Shown here: one piece after another, positions 11,072 through 23,300 of the stretch
Layout of the letters: each line of letters starts with the position of its first letter
How positions within the stretch are numbered: the stretch's first letter is position 1
NCBI GenBank assembly: GCA_002633025.1
Contig: NMRB01000061.1
Location: 198,362-262,361 of the forward strand
DNA length: 64,000 bases
Reading direction: 5' to 3'
Source of the DNA: Notospermus geniculatus
Taxonomy: Eukaryota; Nemertea; Pilidiophora; Heteronemertea; Lineidae
Notes under the pieces: model-generated
What the model was told of the DNA's origin: nothing
What the model saw: the letters and a program-made list of their open reading frames with translations, nothing else
Databases searched by the model: none
Position numbers and translations under genes: made by a program

Positions 11072-11204
11072 NNNNNNNNNNNNNNNNNNNNNNNNNNNNN
11101 NNNNNNNNNNNNNNNNNNNNNNNNNNNNNNNNNNNNNNNNNNNNNNNNNNNNNNNNNNNNNNNNNNNNNNNNNNNNNNNNNNNNNNNNNNNNNNNNNNNN
11201 NNNN
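11072..11204. other. Assembly gap, 133 N
   Basis: A run of N that removes the 5' border of the gene B TSP1 exon. Confidence 1.
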
Positions 11205-11539
11205 AGTGCATGATGAGGGTGGGTGAAACATATAGGGAATTTTCTGTTTTGTGACTTGCATGCAAAGAGACCAAGTGAGAAAATTTATCAAAACATAACC
11301 AAGTGAATTAAGCAAACTGACCAACCTTCACGCATACATATTGAACGGTACCGAGTGAATAGCCAAATTGCGTTGTTAATTTAATAGAACAGCAAAACTG
11401 GAAGAAAATATTACCCTATGCTACGAAGAGTGGAGCAAAGAGAAATGTTTCATATTAAGATCTGAAAATGTAAATGCATATACATGTAGTACTGTAAATA
11501 ATGTAACTTTATCGCCATCGTACATGTAAATGAAGAAGG

Positions 11540-11755
11540 AAATATCAAAGGGGATGTTCGTTTTCGTCACTTGAGGAATCTGAGTTGTGATCCTTGGGAA
11601 AACGGAAAAAGCTATGCACTTGCAAATTCAGGGATTATTTGTTGTGCTGTACAGAGCAATTGCTGCAATTTGCAGCTTCATAGCTTTCTCCATTTTCTCA
11701 AGGATCACAACTCAGATTCCTCAATTGACGAAAACGAACAGCCCCTTTGGAAATT
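11540..11755. repeat. Foldback element, about 216 bp
   Basis: Arms aaaggggatgttcgttttcg at the left and cgaaaacgaacagcccctttgg at the right, continuing into aggaatctgagttgtgatcctt against aaggatcacaactcagattcct. No coding capacity. Confidence 0.75.
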
Positions 11756-13386
11756 GAGACCCTGAAGTTGATCCTTATTTCCAAGCCATGTCAGCCGCTG
11801 CTACTCCGTCTGTCTGTCTTATCCTGAGTATTTTTCCACCAATTTTGAAATGAAATCCGCCAGGGTGCGCTGCAAGTTCCGGTAGCATTCCAAAAACTTA
11901 TATGCAGCGTGCCACTGTAGACCGATTCCAACTCTGCTCGCGGCCGTTGCGGTCTTTGCGACGCCATCGCGAATCCAGTGTAACCTCGGCAAGGTACGAA
12001 GGGTTACTGATGGCGGTACATGTAGACGTGCCAGTTTTATGTCCTCATCAAGCATTCGACTGAATATTTCATGACTGATGATAAAATTCTGTCAAGTGCG
12101 TTGATTTAATTGACATGAGCGTTGATTTTTTAAAAATACCCGTGTAATTCATTTACTTGGCGATGACAATATGACGATCGCCACGCAAAGGTTTATAAAT
12201 GAGTGATGGGTCGAGTTGACCATTTTCACTGTGAAAGAAAAAAGTCAAAAATATGTTGTACATGTAGGTACATGATTGTATTGCTGAATAATTTACATGT
12301 CGACATACAGAAACACAATGGCTTGCTTCTTCAAACATTTTCCTGACAAGATGATAGGATGTCTCCCATACATGTATGTTTATGAATTAAATTGGCTGAC
12401 CTCCACGTTAATTATTGATGGATAGTCTGTCTAAAGGCGCCATCCACGGAGTGTTTTCTCGTGCGAGTTGGCGCTGTCTGGGCAATCAGCGGTACAAAAT
12501 TACGGAGAGCCACGCTTTTGCCACTTGCCACAGCGTATGTCGTAAAGGAAACCAACGATGGTAAATTGCCAATTGGGAGCCAACTTGCGCAAGAAAACTC
12601 CGAGGACCACCATTCGAGTCGCCCTGAGAGAACCAACTCACAGAGCCAATTTTAAAGCTGACCGTCCGGCAAATGCTGTTTTGCGCTCTTCTGAGCAGCA
12701 AAACCAAACCAACAAGTTTTTCCAAAACTGCTTCACAACTCAACAGCATATACGGTATGCCTTGTGATGGGTTCATTATACATGTATTTCCAATTAAACG
12801 GCCATTTCTCGCTTGTTTGACCATCAGCTTCACAAAACAACGGTGCCCGCAAAAAGGAACCGTTGCCCATTTGTCTGGCTTCTATCAGCTCATCACAAGT
12901 CAGTAGAAAACTAATAAGCAATTCCAGCTGCGTGCTGTTGATTCAATCAAAATTAAGTCCACCAAATTATCGAGTTTCAATGAAATTATCTACATCACTG
13001 TCCTCCTATTAAGTTTGTCCAATTATTGCAATTCGATTACGTGACAGTGAACTCAAGGTCGTCTTGGTCATTGGAAAACGATGATACATGTACATGTACA
13101 TGTATTAGAATTCCGAAGCTCGTTTGGTAACTCACGGAATGTTGCTAGCTTTATCCCACACCCGTGACGACGTCATCAACCATGATGTTCATAAAAATGT
13201 CAATATTTCCGATAAAACACCTTCAAAGATACTCGTCCTCGTCACCCGGATAGCACTCGTTGATTTTCTCCGTAGAGCAGCCCTCGATCTGCGGTCCCGG
13301 GCTTTCCCGGCCGGAGAAAATCAACTCGTGCAGTCCGGGTGAGTCGGTTCCCCACTCGGGCAGTTATTCGATCATGGCAAATGGAT

Positions 13387-13559
13387 CCAGTGTGACAGAA
13401 TCTAATGCCCCGTCTTCCTGATGTCCCCCTGCATTGTTTGTCACAGGATTAAGGGTCTTGGTCTCTCGAGAGTCCAATTCAATGGTGCCGCTTAATCCGT
13501 AAAATAATGTATTGTTGGGGGACATCACATATCAGGGGACACTAGATTCTATTACACCG
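13387..13559. repeat. MITE-like element, GGTGT..AGAATCTAATGTCCCC termini, copy 1
   Basis: Terminal inverted repeats agaatctaatg and ctagattct, preceded by gtgtgac and followed by ttacacc. The interior includes ttgtttgtcacagga and gtccaattcaatggtg. Copy 2 is at 47924-48089. Confidence 0.75.
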
Positions 13560-13725
13560 GTCCTAGTCCGATCCGTAAAAGTCGGTCAAATGGACTTCGG
13601 CATCGTCGTATCCGGAAAAAAGCCGAACGGACCGGAATCGGACAGTTCGTCCCATCAGTCTTGAGCATGTGCCATCATTATTTTAGTACTCGCTGATTAA
13701 ATTGCATCTGCACGCAACGTCCAGC

Positions 13726-13733
13726 TATAAATA
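13726..13733 (+). promoter_or_regulatory. Possible TATA box of gene A
   Basis: TATAAATA lies 188 bp before the gene A start codon, a plausible distance for a short 5' UTR. This is the only strong TATA-like motif close to the start. Motif and position only; no initiator could be fixed. Confidence 0.35.
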
Positions 13734-13920
13734 CAGCGTGCGGGATGAAAAATTAAATTTTCATGAAATAAGTAATACTCTGTATCTTGGTTACCGATCG
13801 ACTTCCGAACCCAAGACGTTGATCCGCCGCAGACAGTTACTGCAACATGATGTTGGCGGTTCCTGTCATCAAATAAGCAGTATCAGTGGTTAATTCCGAG
13901 GTGAATTTACTTGTGAAATC

Positions 13921-14310
13921 ATGAGGTTTCGCGATATTTTTATTCGTTTTTTCGTTTACGGTTGGGTCTGGTTTGTTGCTTCCGGCTCCACCCAGCTCAA
14001 AGGCGACGTCGTGCCGGTTCATAACCCGCTATTCGACACAAAAGGACTGTACAAAATCTCGCAGTCGGATGGAAAGTTCCTCTCCGGAAAGCAGTTGCCT
14101 CCTGAGTATAATTACCGCACCATTGCCGGTATCGGCCTTCCCACCCAGTGCTTCTACGAGTGCCGCATGGACCGGGAATGCAAGTCTTTCACCCACAACG
14201 AAAGGGACAATTCCTGCTTCCTCAACAGCAAGACCTTCAGTGAGGTGACATTAGTCGACGCGGAGGCTTCGGTCACCGGCTTCGAAAGGGACGCATTCTC
14301 GATCCCCGAG
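13921..14310 (+). CDS. Gene A exon 1: signal peptide and PAN/apple-like region
   Basis: 130 codons, donor GAG|GTAAGC, phase 0. ATG at 13921 is followed by a hydrophobic stretch (IFIRFFVYGWVWFVASGS), a good signal peptide. CFYECRMDRECKSFTHNE and NSCFLNS give the Cys spacing and ...SF.....N.C.L... pattern of PAN/apple domains. The start is chosen because it is the ATG that puts the signal peptide first. Confidence 0.82.
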
Positions 14311-17300
14311 GTAAGCTAACGGAGTCATCGCATGCAGTACTGATCGCTCGACGTTGCTTTACCTCCAGCTCGGAGGCCAACCGCCAACTACAAGGCCAGA
14401 AAGGAAATCCCCCGATGGCCGGCGAGTTTGGTCGTGCAATATAGCTGGGGGTACAAGTACAAGACATGTAAAAATTACCGAGGGCAGACTGTGTTTGTCG
14501 CCGGCCTCCGCATATCATGTCACGGAGTGGTCGGCAACAACTGGATCTTGTTCGGCAAGAGCGAGTTTCGTTGTCGCCGGTAATGGCTTTGTCTGGTGGT
14601 TTTCTAGATTTGTGCAAGCAACATGTTTTGTACTGATTAACATTGGGGGTGGTGATGTAACGTGATCGTCAAAATACTTGGCTCCTGCAGACTCAACCTC
14701 CAGTTGTTGCTCTCCAGAGCGCTCACCGCTGCAGCGTTTGCCGTTTGCAGGAGGGCGAAGGCCATTCGTTGCTTTATGGCAAAAATGGCCTGTCCTCGGC
14801 TCGCTGCTCCTAGGAAATTTGCAGGACAGTAACGTTAAATATCACATCTGTAAGAGGTACAAAAGTGTGAGGTTCTAATAATGTATGCGAATGGTCGCTG
14901 AGTATCCCTTCTGTGACGTCTTTCATACATGTACTGTACTTCGATCAGAGGCATTTCTTCAACCGTACTAAACAATTCTCATTCCTTAAAGCGAGGAATC
15001 CACCTGTGATTTTCAACCTGATTTTGCTTTCCGACTTGCTTTGCAACTGGGCACTCGATCGCCGTAGTGGACTAGCTGGACGTGATTTCCACCAAATGGC
15101 GAAGATGTGATCAATTTCAAGTCGCCGACCGGTATCAGTTCTTTGCGGTCGTATATTCAATCGCAGGTAGGAGGTTGCGAAGCAAGCCGCAAAGCAGAAA
15201 ACCAGCAGTGGATTCAGCTTTAGAAAACTCGGGCAGGGGTACTGGTCGAATTTTACTTCATTTGCTACGGGGTGCAGGGCTAACAGCAATGAATTACAAG
15301 ATCACGCTACATGTACATGTATCCTCAGATTGTGTTGATGGATGATCTGTAAATAATGAAGTATGTTTATACCGTTTCGTTACTTGGGCCTCAGGAATAA
15401 TTCATTTTTCCGCTGTCGTCGACTCGCTGTTGCCGGGGACGGAGCACAGGTGATCGAGGCACGCCGTTAAGAGGGCAATTGGTACTTTGCCACGATTCGA
15501 GCTATTTTTTTCACTAAGTTTCCCACACCTTCATCAGTCATCAGTGTACCGACAGGGACTCGCCGTGCAGGTCTATTGGCCAACATTCACCATATTACCT
15601 TTCATCCACTGGGCCATGATGAAACGTTCCATTTCTCCGATATTGTCCGTTGTTTCGCCGTTGGTGAGCAATAAATTTCACCCATGAGTCTCTCTTCTTT
15701 TTCATTCTCAGGAGGCACTTGGCCTGTGTGCCAAGTTCCCGTGTCAGAATGACGGCCTCTGTTTGGACAAATACGATGAAGCGACTGAGAAGAAGGGTTA
15801 CGAGTGTGTGTGTCCTGAGGGTTGGTCGGGGAAGACGTGCACAACTAGAGGTATGGAGAGTGCAACAATATGACTGTAGTTTACTGAATGAAACATGGCA
15901 GAGGCAGCCGTCTTACAGTCGGAAACTCATGTGTGTGTTGTCATTATACATATTGCTTTGGCAGCATTCAGTCGCCAGGGGCAAAACTTTACGTCGCCTC
16001 CTATAGGGATAGTAGTGATCATGGAGTCCCTCATGCAGTCATAATGGATTGGTCCATCGATCGCAAGAAATATGGCAACGATTGAATTCCTCCCAAACCA
16101 TATCCATATCAACCACCTTGGAGCCAGAGGACCCGAAAGAACTCCAGCTAAAATCAATTCCCATACATGGGTCCATTACTACAGAGGACTACACAACCCT
16201 ACTCAGATTAAGTGTGGTCACCTCATGTGTTATCATATCAGTCGTTACCACAGCTGGAGGGTCTTCGGTCGTCTTCGCTCAACGCCGAGTAAATGGGCGT
16301 GACAGATTTTGCCGATATTGCAGAAAATCCATGTTCGGCAACCTGCTGCATACTAGGAGGATATATCCACAAAATGTCACCAATATCATCCCAGTGACAC
16401 GTCGGAACAGAACCGGAAATGGCGTTGAATTTTCGACCAAACTCTGGTAGGGACTGCAATGGGCTGAAGGGATAGGGGCGCTGTATCCGGCAACATTTTC
16501 AGTTGTCGTTGCAGACAACATAAGAATGCGGCCCTCTTAGTACCAATCACCAAAGAGATTCCTAACACTCATTGCACTCGCTGATACAACATGCTCTTGT
16601 CATCTTTTTTCTTACAGCTGGAGAATCTAAATGGGAGGAGTGGAAACCTTGGAGCGCTTGCTCGGTCTCCTGCGGGGCAGGACTCAAGGAGAGAACACGG
16701 CGATGCATCGATAGCATTAGCAAAGAGGAGCGCAACGAACAGGAATGCTGGGGCACCTCGATTGAGATTCAGCTCTGTCCTCCCAAGCTGTGCCCAGGTA
16801 GGTCGGAAAAATTCTCTCTATAGTCCGTCTGGATACAAATTCCTCCATAATCCTGTGGCCTCACTTCCAGTGCTAAAAAATCGCAGGATGGGAAGGCTCG
16901 TTTTGCCATGGTACGTGTTGGCGAATTCAGGTTACAGTCTCGGAAGGGATCGCAAGATTCAAAGTGGCGCCCCAGGCATTTGAATACAAATCCTTTACCA
17001 TGAAGGTGCACCCGTGAAGCATCTCGACATGAGTCGTGGACAGTAATCTGACTTTGAGAATTATTCTTTCCTTTCGGCTCCCTTTCAGTGTGGAGTGACT
17101 GGTCCTCCTGGTCTGACTGCAGCACTAACCGCTCTTGCGGATCAGGGATTAAGACCCGCACTAGACGTTGTAAACATGGCGGAAAGATCGACAAGGACCC
17201 CGGATGCTTTGGCCGACCGAAAGAGGACGCTCCCTGCGAATCTCCAAGTTGTCAAAGTAAGTCTTGTGATCAGACAACTCTTAAATACTTACATGTAGTT

Positions 17301-20300
17301 CCGAGTACATGTACCTTCTAATGTTACGCGTTCCGTTCTGTTCACCAACGTACTGTTACTTCCAGTTTGGTTCATCATCTCTTGGTGCTTATTTTACTCA
17401 GCTATGGTACGTCTTGACGGGTCTTCAACATATGGCGAAGGACGCGTAATGATCTACAATGACCTTGACAAAAAATGGGGCCAGGTTTGCGGTGCCGGAT
17501 TGGACAACAAAGCGGCCGATGTCATTTGTCATCAAGTTGGGCTCCCAAAAGCCGCAGAAAGTGAGTTCTTTAGAGTTCATCGAATGCTTTTTTATTTGCA
17601 AAAGGGCTGGATTCGTTCCGTATCTCACCGATACGACCAAACACCGAGACTGGTGGCGCCTATCATCTACTATCACGTGATTGGCCGAGAAGCAGCCGAT
17701 GGAAAACGACTCGAGTTGATTGGTCGTTCTCATTCAACAAAAGAGCAATCAATGGTTTTTCAACCTATCAACGCGTTCTTCATGTAGGACAGTGTCAGGC
17801 CATTCCGCCTGACACTGTCCTAATTCATTGGCACTGATCAATCACGAGTTCTCGTCTTGAGAATAGATCCAGTTCTGAATCCATTTCACGCTGACAAATG
17901 TACGCAGTTATTCACAAGAGAATCATCTCAATGTCATTCTAATTTCACATGAGGTTTCATCAATCATGACACTTTGGTGATGAAAAAATATATGTCAGAG
18001 ACGCGTTTAATATTTTACTGATAGAAGCGACGTTTTTATAAACTCCGTTGCACCCTAAGTTGACAGTATGACTCGCGTCACGATGCACGACTGTCATACG
18101 AAGAGTACGTGTGACCTACTACCATTCAGGCTGGGACAGCAGATAAAATTCAATGTCAGACAAAAATCAATTAAATGATTTGTAGAAATTGAATCGCATC
18201 GAGATGGTGAATATGTCACTTTGATAAATGCTAAAAATATAACCGTCATTAGACCTTACACCACAACTCAAAGCAAATCAAACCATACGGTGATACATTT
18301 TCCGTATGCTTATCATGGAACGTCGTAACTTCAAAGAGAAGATGTAGGAGTCGTGGTAATTTTAGTTCATTTAATCAACATTTATTCTGAAGATTTTCAG
18401 TGACGGTACTTCGGATCGCATTTGTCATTTTTTACACGTTATCGGTTGCAGATACTTCCATATAATCACATCCCTTCATCCATGAGCAAACAACCCTGGA
18501 ATTGTTTTGTCAATTTTCAGTTGTCACCGACAGTTCTTTTGGAACATCTAACAACCCTTACTTCGTCGGCAACTTCAACTGTAAAGGCACCGAACCGGTG
18601 ATTCAGAGGTGTGAACATGGAGGTTGGGCAAACAGCATGCTTTGCCCAGGAGGCCCTGCAAAAGTCAAATGCGTTGGTAAGTTGGTAGACCCACAAGTTG
18701 GCTCTCCACGGGGAACGCAGCGTAGAAAACTGTGGGCAGCCATCTGTGGCGCTAGTCAAGGCGTAAGCCGCAAGGAAACCGACAAAATTTGGTGAAATAG
18801 CCATTGAGGGCCAATTCGCACGATAAAAACAGGAGGGGCGACCGCTGAGAAATGACTACCTCATGATGCGAGTAACACAAAATTATCACCCTCTTATCTG
18901 AGTTAACTGCGCCGAATTCAGAAATCACTGAATATACAATACAGTGGTGAGGTGTGGGTGAATGCGGTTTCATGCATTGTTGGCCTTTTATGTTTTCATC
19001 ACGGTCACGTGACGCTTCATGCAACCAGTAAATCCTTCTCTGTTTCAGTCAACGGACGCTGGAATTGCTGGTCGGCGTGGAGCAAGTGCTCGGTCACGTG
19101 CGCAGAGGGTGTAGAGGCGAGAACCAGGCAGTGCAATGAACCTCCGCCGCTGAATGGCGGATCTGCTTGCTCCGGTGACGGCCGGGAGACAAGACCCTGC
19201 AACCCCGGACCATGCCCAGGTAAGGGGAATCTTTGCCGTGCTTCGTGAGAGAAAAACGGGACGTGCGCCCGAAATCGCGAAAGGGCTGTGGCGCGAGCTT
19301 TGCTCCACTCACTAATAATAGATCAGTTATCAATCCCTTCCCGCCCCCACCCAGAGTATATCGGATCATCCTGGACGTGGAGAAGATGGATGTAAAAGTC
19401 AACAATCGGCTTTTTATCACGTTGAGCTGAGTCCATTGCGTGACAAAAAGACATAAGCAATGATTTATTTAATGATGGACCGTCCGTTATTGAATTATTT
19501 AAAGCCTTGATCCTTTAGGTCCATTTGTCAAGCCCTCCGCACGCGATCGATTTCTGACTTCGTCTTATTTCATGACGAGAGACAAGTGCAGTACTAATGT
19601 CATTGGTTAGGAATAATGGAGTCACTGTCATGATTAATTTCAATATTTCTATATCTATACTCGAATCATTTCTGGACCAATCAAATACCTAGACTGTGTT
19701 GACCAGCCAATCAGTGTATTCGGTACATTTCAAATTTTACGAGTGATCTGGCGTCGGTGGGACTCTGCCTGGAGTCATAATGCGATATATTGCAATGGCG
19801 GCTGGCGGTGGCGGCGGCGCGGATGCGAGCGAACATGGCGAACGGGGGCATCACCCTGTATCGGTGCAGAAATCAACATCGCACATTTTATCTGACAAAA
19901 CGAGGGAATCCTGGTGACCTCCGAATTTTCGCCGATATTCAATGTTTTCTTGCGGAGGAACGTGTTAAGGAAATGCTCACGAGCCTCCCAACGCTGTAAA
20001 ATCGACAGACCCATTGAGAAATTATGAGGCTAGCTGCACCCAAATGGGCTATTTTTCCACAACCGTGGCCAAACATCTTTATTTGATAGCCAAGGTGGTT
20101 CAATGCTGTCTAGACACCATTCATCAACTCAACAAACAACGGTGAAAACCAACCACATACTGTTGTATGTCACCGACATGACAGAAAAATTACCATTTCC
20201 TCTCCCTGGGGTTCCCTCGTCCCGTCTTCAAATATCCTTCTTTCACAATACCGCATGATTACTGAAATGACGGTGATTGGTCGATTGCCATGTCCGCCTT

Positions 20301-23300
20301 GCTTGCAACCTCTCCGGTCAAACGGTCATCGGCACGTGGCATGACTTTTTCAACAGATACGCATGTGCTTTGCATGTACAGTAGCCTAGTTTTCATCACA
20401 TGATCTTCCTGTTGAAAATTTTTTTCGACGTTACTTTTACCTTTTTCGACTTTTACCGATTCATATATTTCCGATTTTTAAAACTTTTTTACTGATTCAT
20501 AATTAATTACAAATGACATGATATAATTATTATTCGTTTATTTCGTACTATACATGTAAATTGTACAATCGGGCAAGGTGATTTGCTATTTACATTCGTG
20601 CAGAGTGCATAGATGAAGTTGAAACCCAAAAAGCAACTTGTACCAATTAACAACAATCATATTGCAAGCTGTAACCAACCTTGATGTATTAAGCTAAACA
20701 TAATCAAGCGTTGCATTTTGTGGTACACCCTGTAATTTAAAAACTTCGACCGGCAGTGGACGGGGAGTGGTACCCGTGGAAGGACTGGAGTGCCTGCACG
20801 AAGGACTGCGGCGGTGGCAAGCAGAAGCGTACGAGAGTGTGCAAACAACCGAAGAATGGTGGGATGGTGTGCGCTGGGAGTAACAGCGAGGAGAGGGAGT
20901 GCCAAAAACAGCCTTGCCCGAGTAAGACTCGTCGATGTTTTAGACTTCTTTTAGTTTTCTTTCTGAATAACTCATCACGTACCGTAGTCAAGTGTTGTTT
21001 GGCTCAAACGAACTTAATACACAACGTATGCAAACAAAGTAATTTTCCGATGTAGTGGCATAAAGGTTCCCATGGGACGAGGTACACAGTTGTAGCTGCC
21101 AGTAAACACCAGTTAGAGCCAAATCCAAATACATGTATCTGTCGGCCAATATTACGTGGACAGGCATTTTCCATTGGGACCATCTAAGGCAATATCTTTA
21201 CATGGTCAAGCACCGAATACCAATAAGTAACGCTTTCACATCTCGAGGTAATCATTGGTTCTGAGCGCTAACAGCCATTGATTACCTCAAGATGTTTTTG
21301 TCGAGAACGAAAGCTAAGAAAACCACCGACAAGGACCTCGGGTTAATGCTTACAATGCAATTGTAACTCTTTCAGTTGATTGTAGCTGGAAGGACTGGCA
21401 GGCTTGGGGCGCCTGCAACGCGACCTGCAACACTGGCTACAAGGCAAGGAAAAGAGATTGGAACGAAGCACAACACAACGGGAAGGCATGCGAAGGCGAA
21501 AGCGTTGAATTCGCCAAGTGTAATGAACAGCCATGCCCCGGTAAGTCGGAGAGATCGCGCAGTTGTCTTCCTGGTCTTTCACGTTGCACCCTACTTGGCT
21601 AGTGTAGGCCTATCAGATCCCACCTTATAGAATTCTTATCGTCAGGGTTACTACGCAGCCCGCGTCCATCATGACCAGAACTCACAGGTCATTGGTGGGC
21701 AAGGGCAACGTATACCGATTGATCCCCAATCACCCCGACCACATAGCATGCTATCTGTCAATAATTTCCATTCTATGGTCGCAGTTGTCCATCCATGTCA
21801 TTGTTTCTGTGGTTCAACAATCCCGAAGCTTTTTATTCGGGATGCCCAGATACCGGCTGCTCTTATGCAGTCACGTGACTCTCACAATATATTCACCAAA
21901 TTATTTTGAGATATTCACCTCCACTTTTTGTACATGATAATAAACAAGAAGTCAATCTCCAGAATTCACGAATTTTCGACCCCAACCGGGGTCTTTTTCA
22001 AGTGGAACTTTACAATCTGAAAGATTGTACATATTTTTTTATTGTACACACTTTATTGTACACACTTTATATTGTACACACTTTTTGTACATATTGCGTT
22101 TTTTATTTCAAACATGCAGCACGTGACCAACCTAATCGCATAAATAAAAAAATGAAAGAAAAAAATGTTACTGCTGAAATTGGCGCTGCGACACGAAAAG
22201 GAATGGCGCTTTAACGGTACTGTACATGTTGTTGGAAATGTTAGAAAAATATTGTGTCGCGCCTTGTACTGAAACTTTCAGACGTTGTGAACAGTGACGT
22301 CATCACCGAACAAAGCTTCGCGAGTCGACGAGCTGTTGAAAGCGAGGCTGACAAGAGTATCGGCAAGGTAAGCATTTCACATCGAACCGTATATTCTCGA
22401 ATTTTACATGTTTTATGCAACGAATACATGTATGAAATCATTACCAGCCTTCAATAGCCAATATCGACGTAATATTCTGGTACATTGCACTTTTGTCCGC
22501 TCTGTTCGTTCATATCAACGAGAAAGAATGGTTCAGTTGGTAACAACCCGAGGTGTACATACATGTATACATGTACATACATGTATACAAGTCATCTACT
22601 ATTTGAACTGGGAATCACTGATAAGGTCCATCGGAAGCACAGTTTTGTCAACCTCATCGATTTGAATATTTTTCACGTTCAGAGGTCACACCATCCACGG
22701 CGGACAGTCCAAACCGCAGTTTCATTCTCATTTCGGTAAATTCTGAAATTTGGTTCAAGTCTCACTCTCTTTCACCATCCCCAATCCCTAGCCCTACAAC
22801 TACTAGTATTGAGATCCATTTTGAACGTCCTATCATCCAGAGGCCTGATTCACAAAGCCCTCTTAGGTTAACTATGATCTTAGCACTGCCCGTATCTATT
22901 GTCAGCAAGTCGACGAACAATAGATACGGGCAGTGCTAAGATCATACGTAGGCTATGAGGAATCAGGCCCCAGTGCATTCACCTTGTTCTCTTTGACTAC
23001 ATCAACTACATGTAGGCTACTTCAAGGCTTGAGCTATTTCATAATCTTAAGTTGTGGTGATAAAACCACCCTGTACAATAAAGAGCAACATACATGTATC
23101 CTTGGCATCCACACATGGCGCTACATACAGGAATGTTAGTATCATACCTGACATTATTTCCACACCGATGAGCCATTTGGCTTCTAAAGGCAATGGTACA
23201 GCCTTGTACAGCTTCAGACTGTCAGAAAGGCCCTTATCGGGACAAAATGGGCGGAAGTCACAAAAATGAAAGAAGCCATCACGTACCATTTCCGGCGGAA

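Larger units (their letters stand above)
11205..13920. other. Head-to-head interval between genes B and A; no certain exon
   Basis: It should contain the 5' part of gene B (minus) and the promoter of gene A (plus). I see two foldback elements (11540-11755 and 13387-13559), a region of imperfect inverted similarity near 12440-12610, and a TATA-like box at 13726-13733. No PAN, EGF, SRCR or TSP1 exon is recognisable on the minus strand here. Confidence 0.55.

Noticed and set aside
12486-12833. 115-codon minus-strand frame upstream of gene A, considered as a gene B exon
   Set aside because: No PAN, EGF, SRCR or TSP1 pattern, and the region shows imperfect inverted similarity typical of a decayed element.
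22281-22371. Possible exon with good acceptor (CTTTCAG) and donor (GTAAGC) between TSP1 repeats 5 and 6
   Set aside because: It would enter in phase 1 and leave in phase 0, breaking the frame of the following TSP1 exon, and the peptide (VVNSDVITEQSFASRRAVES) matches no domain.
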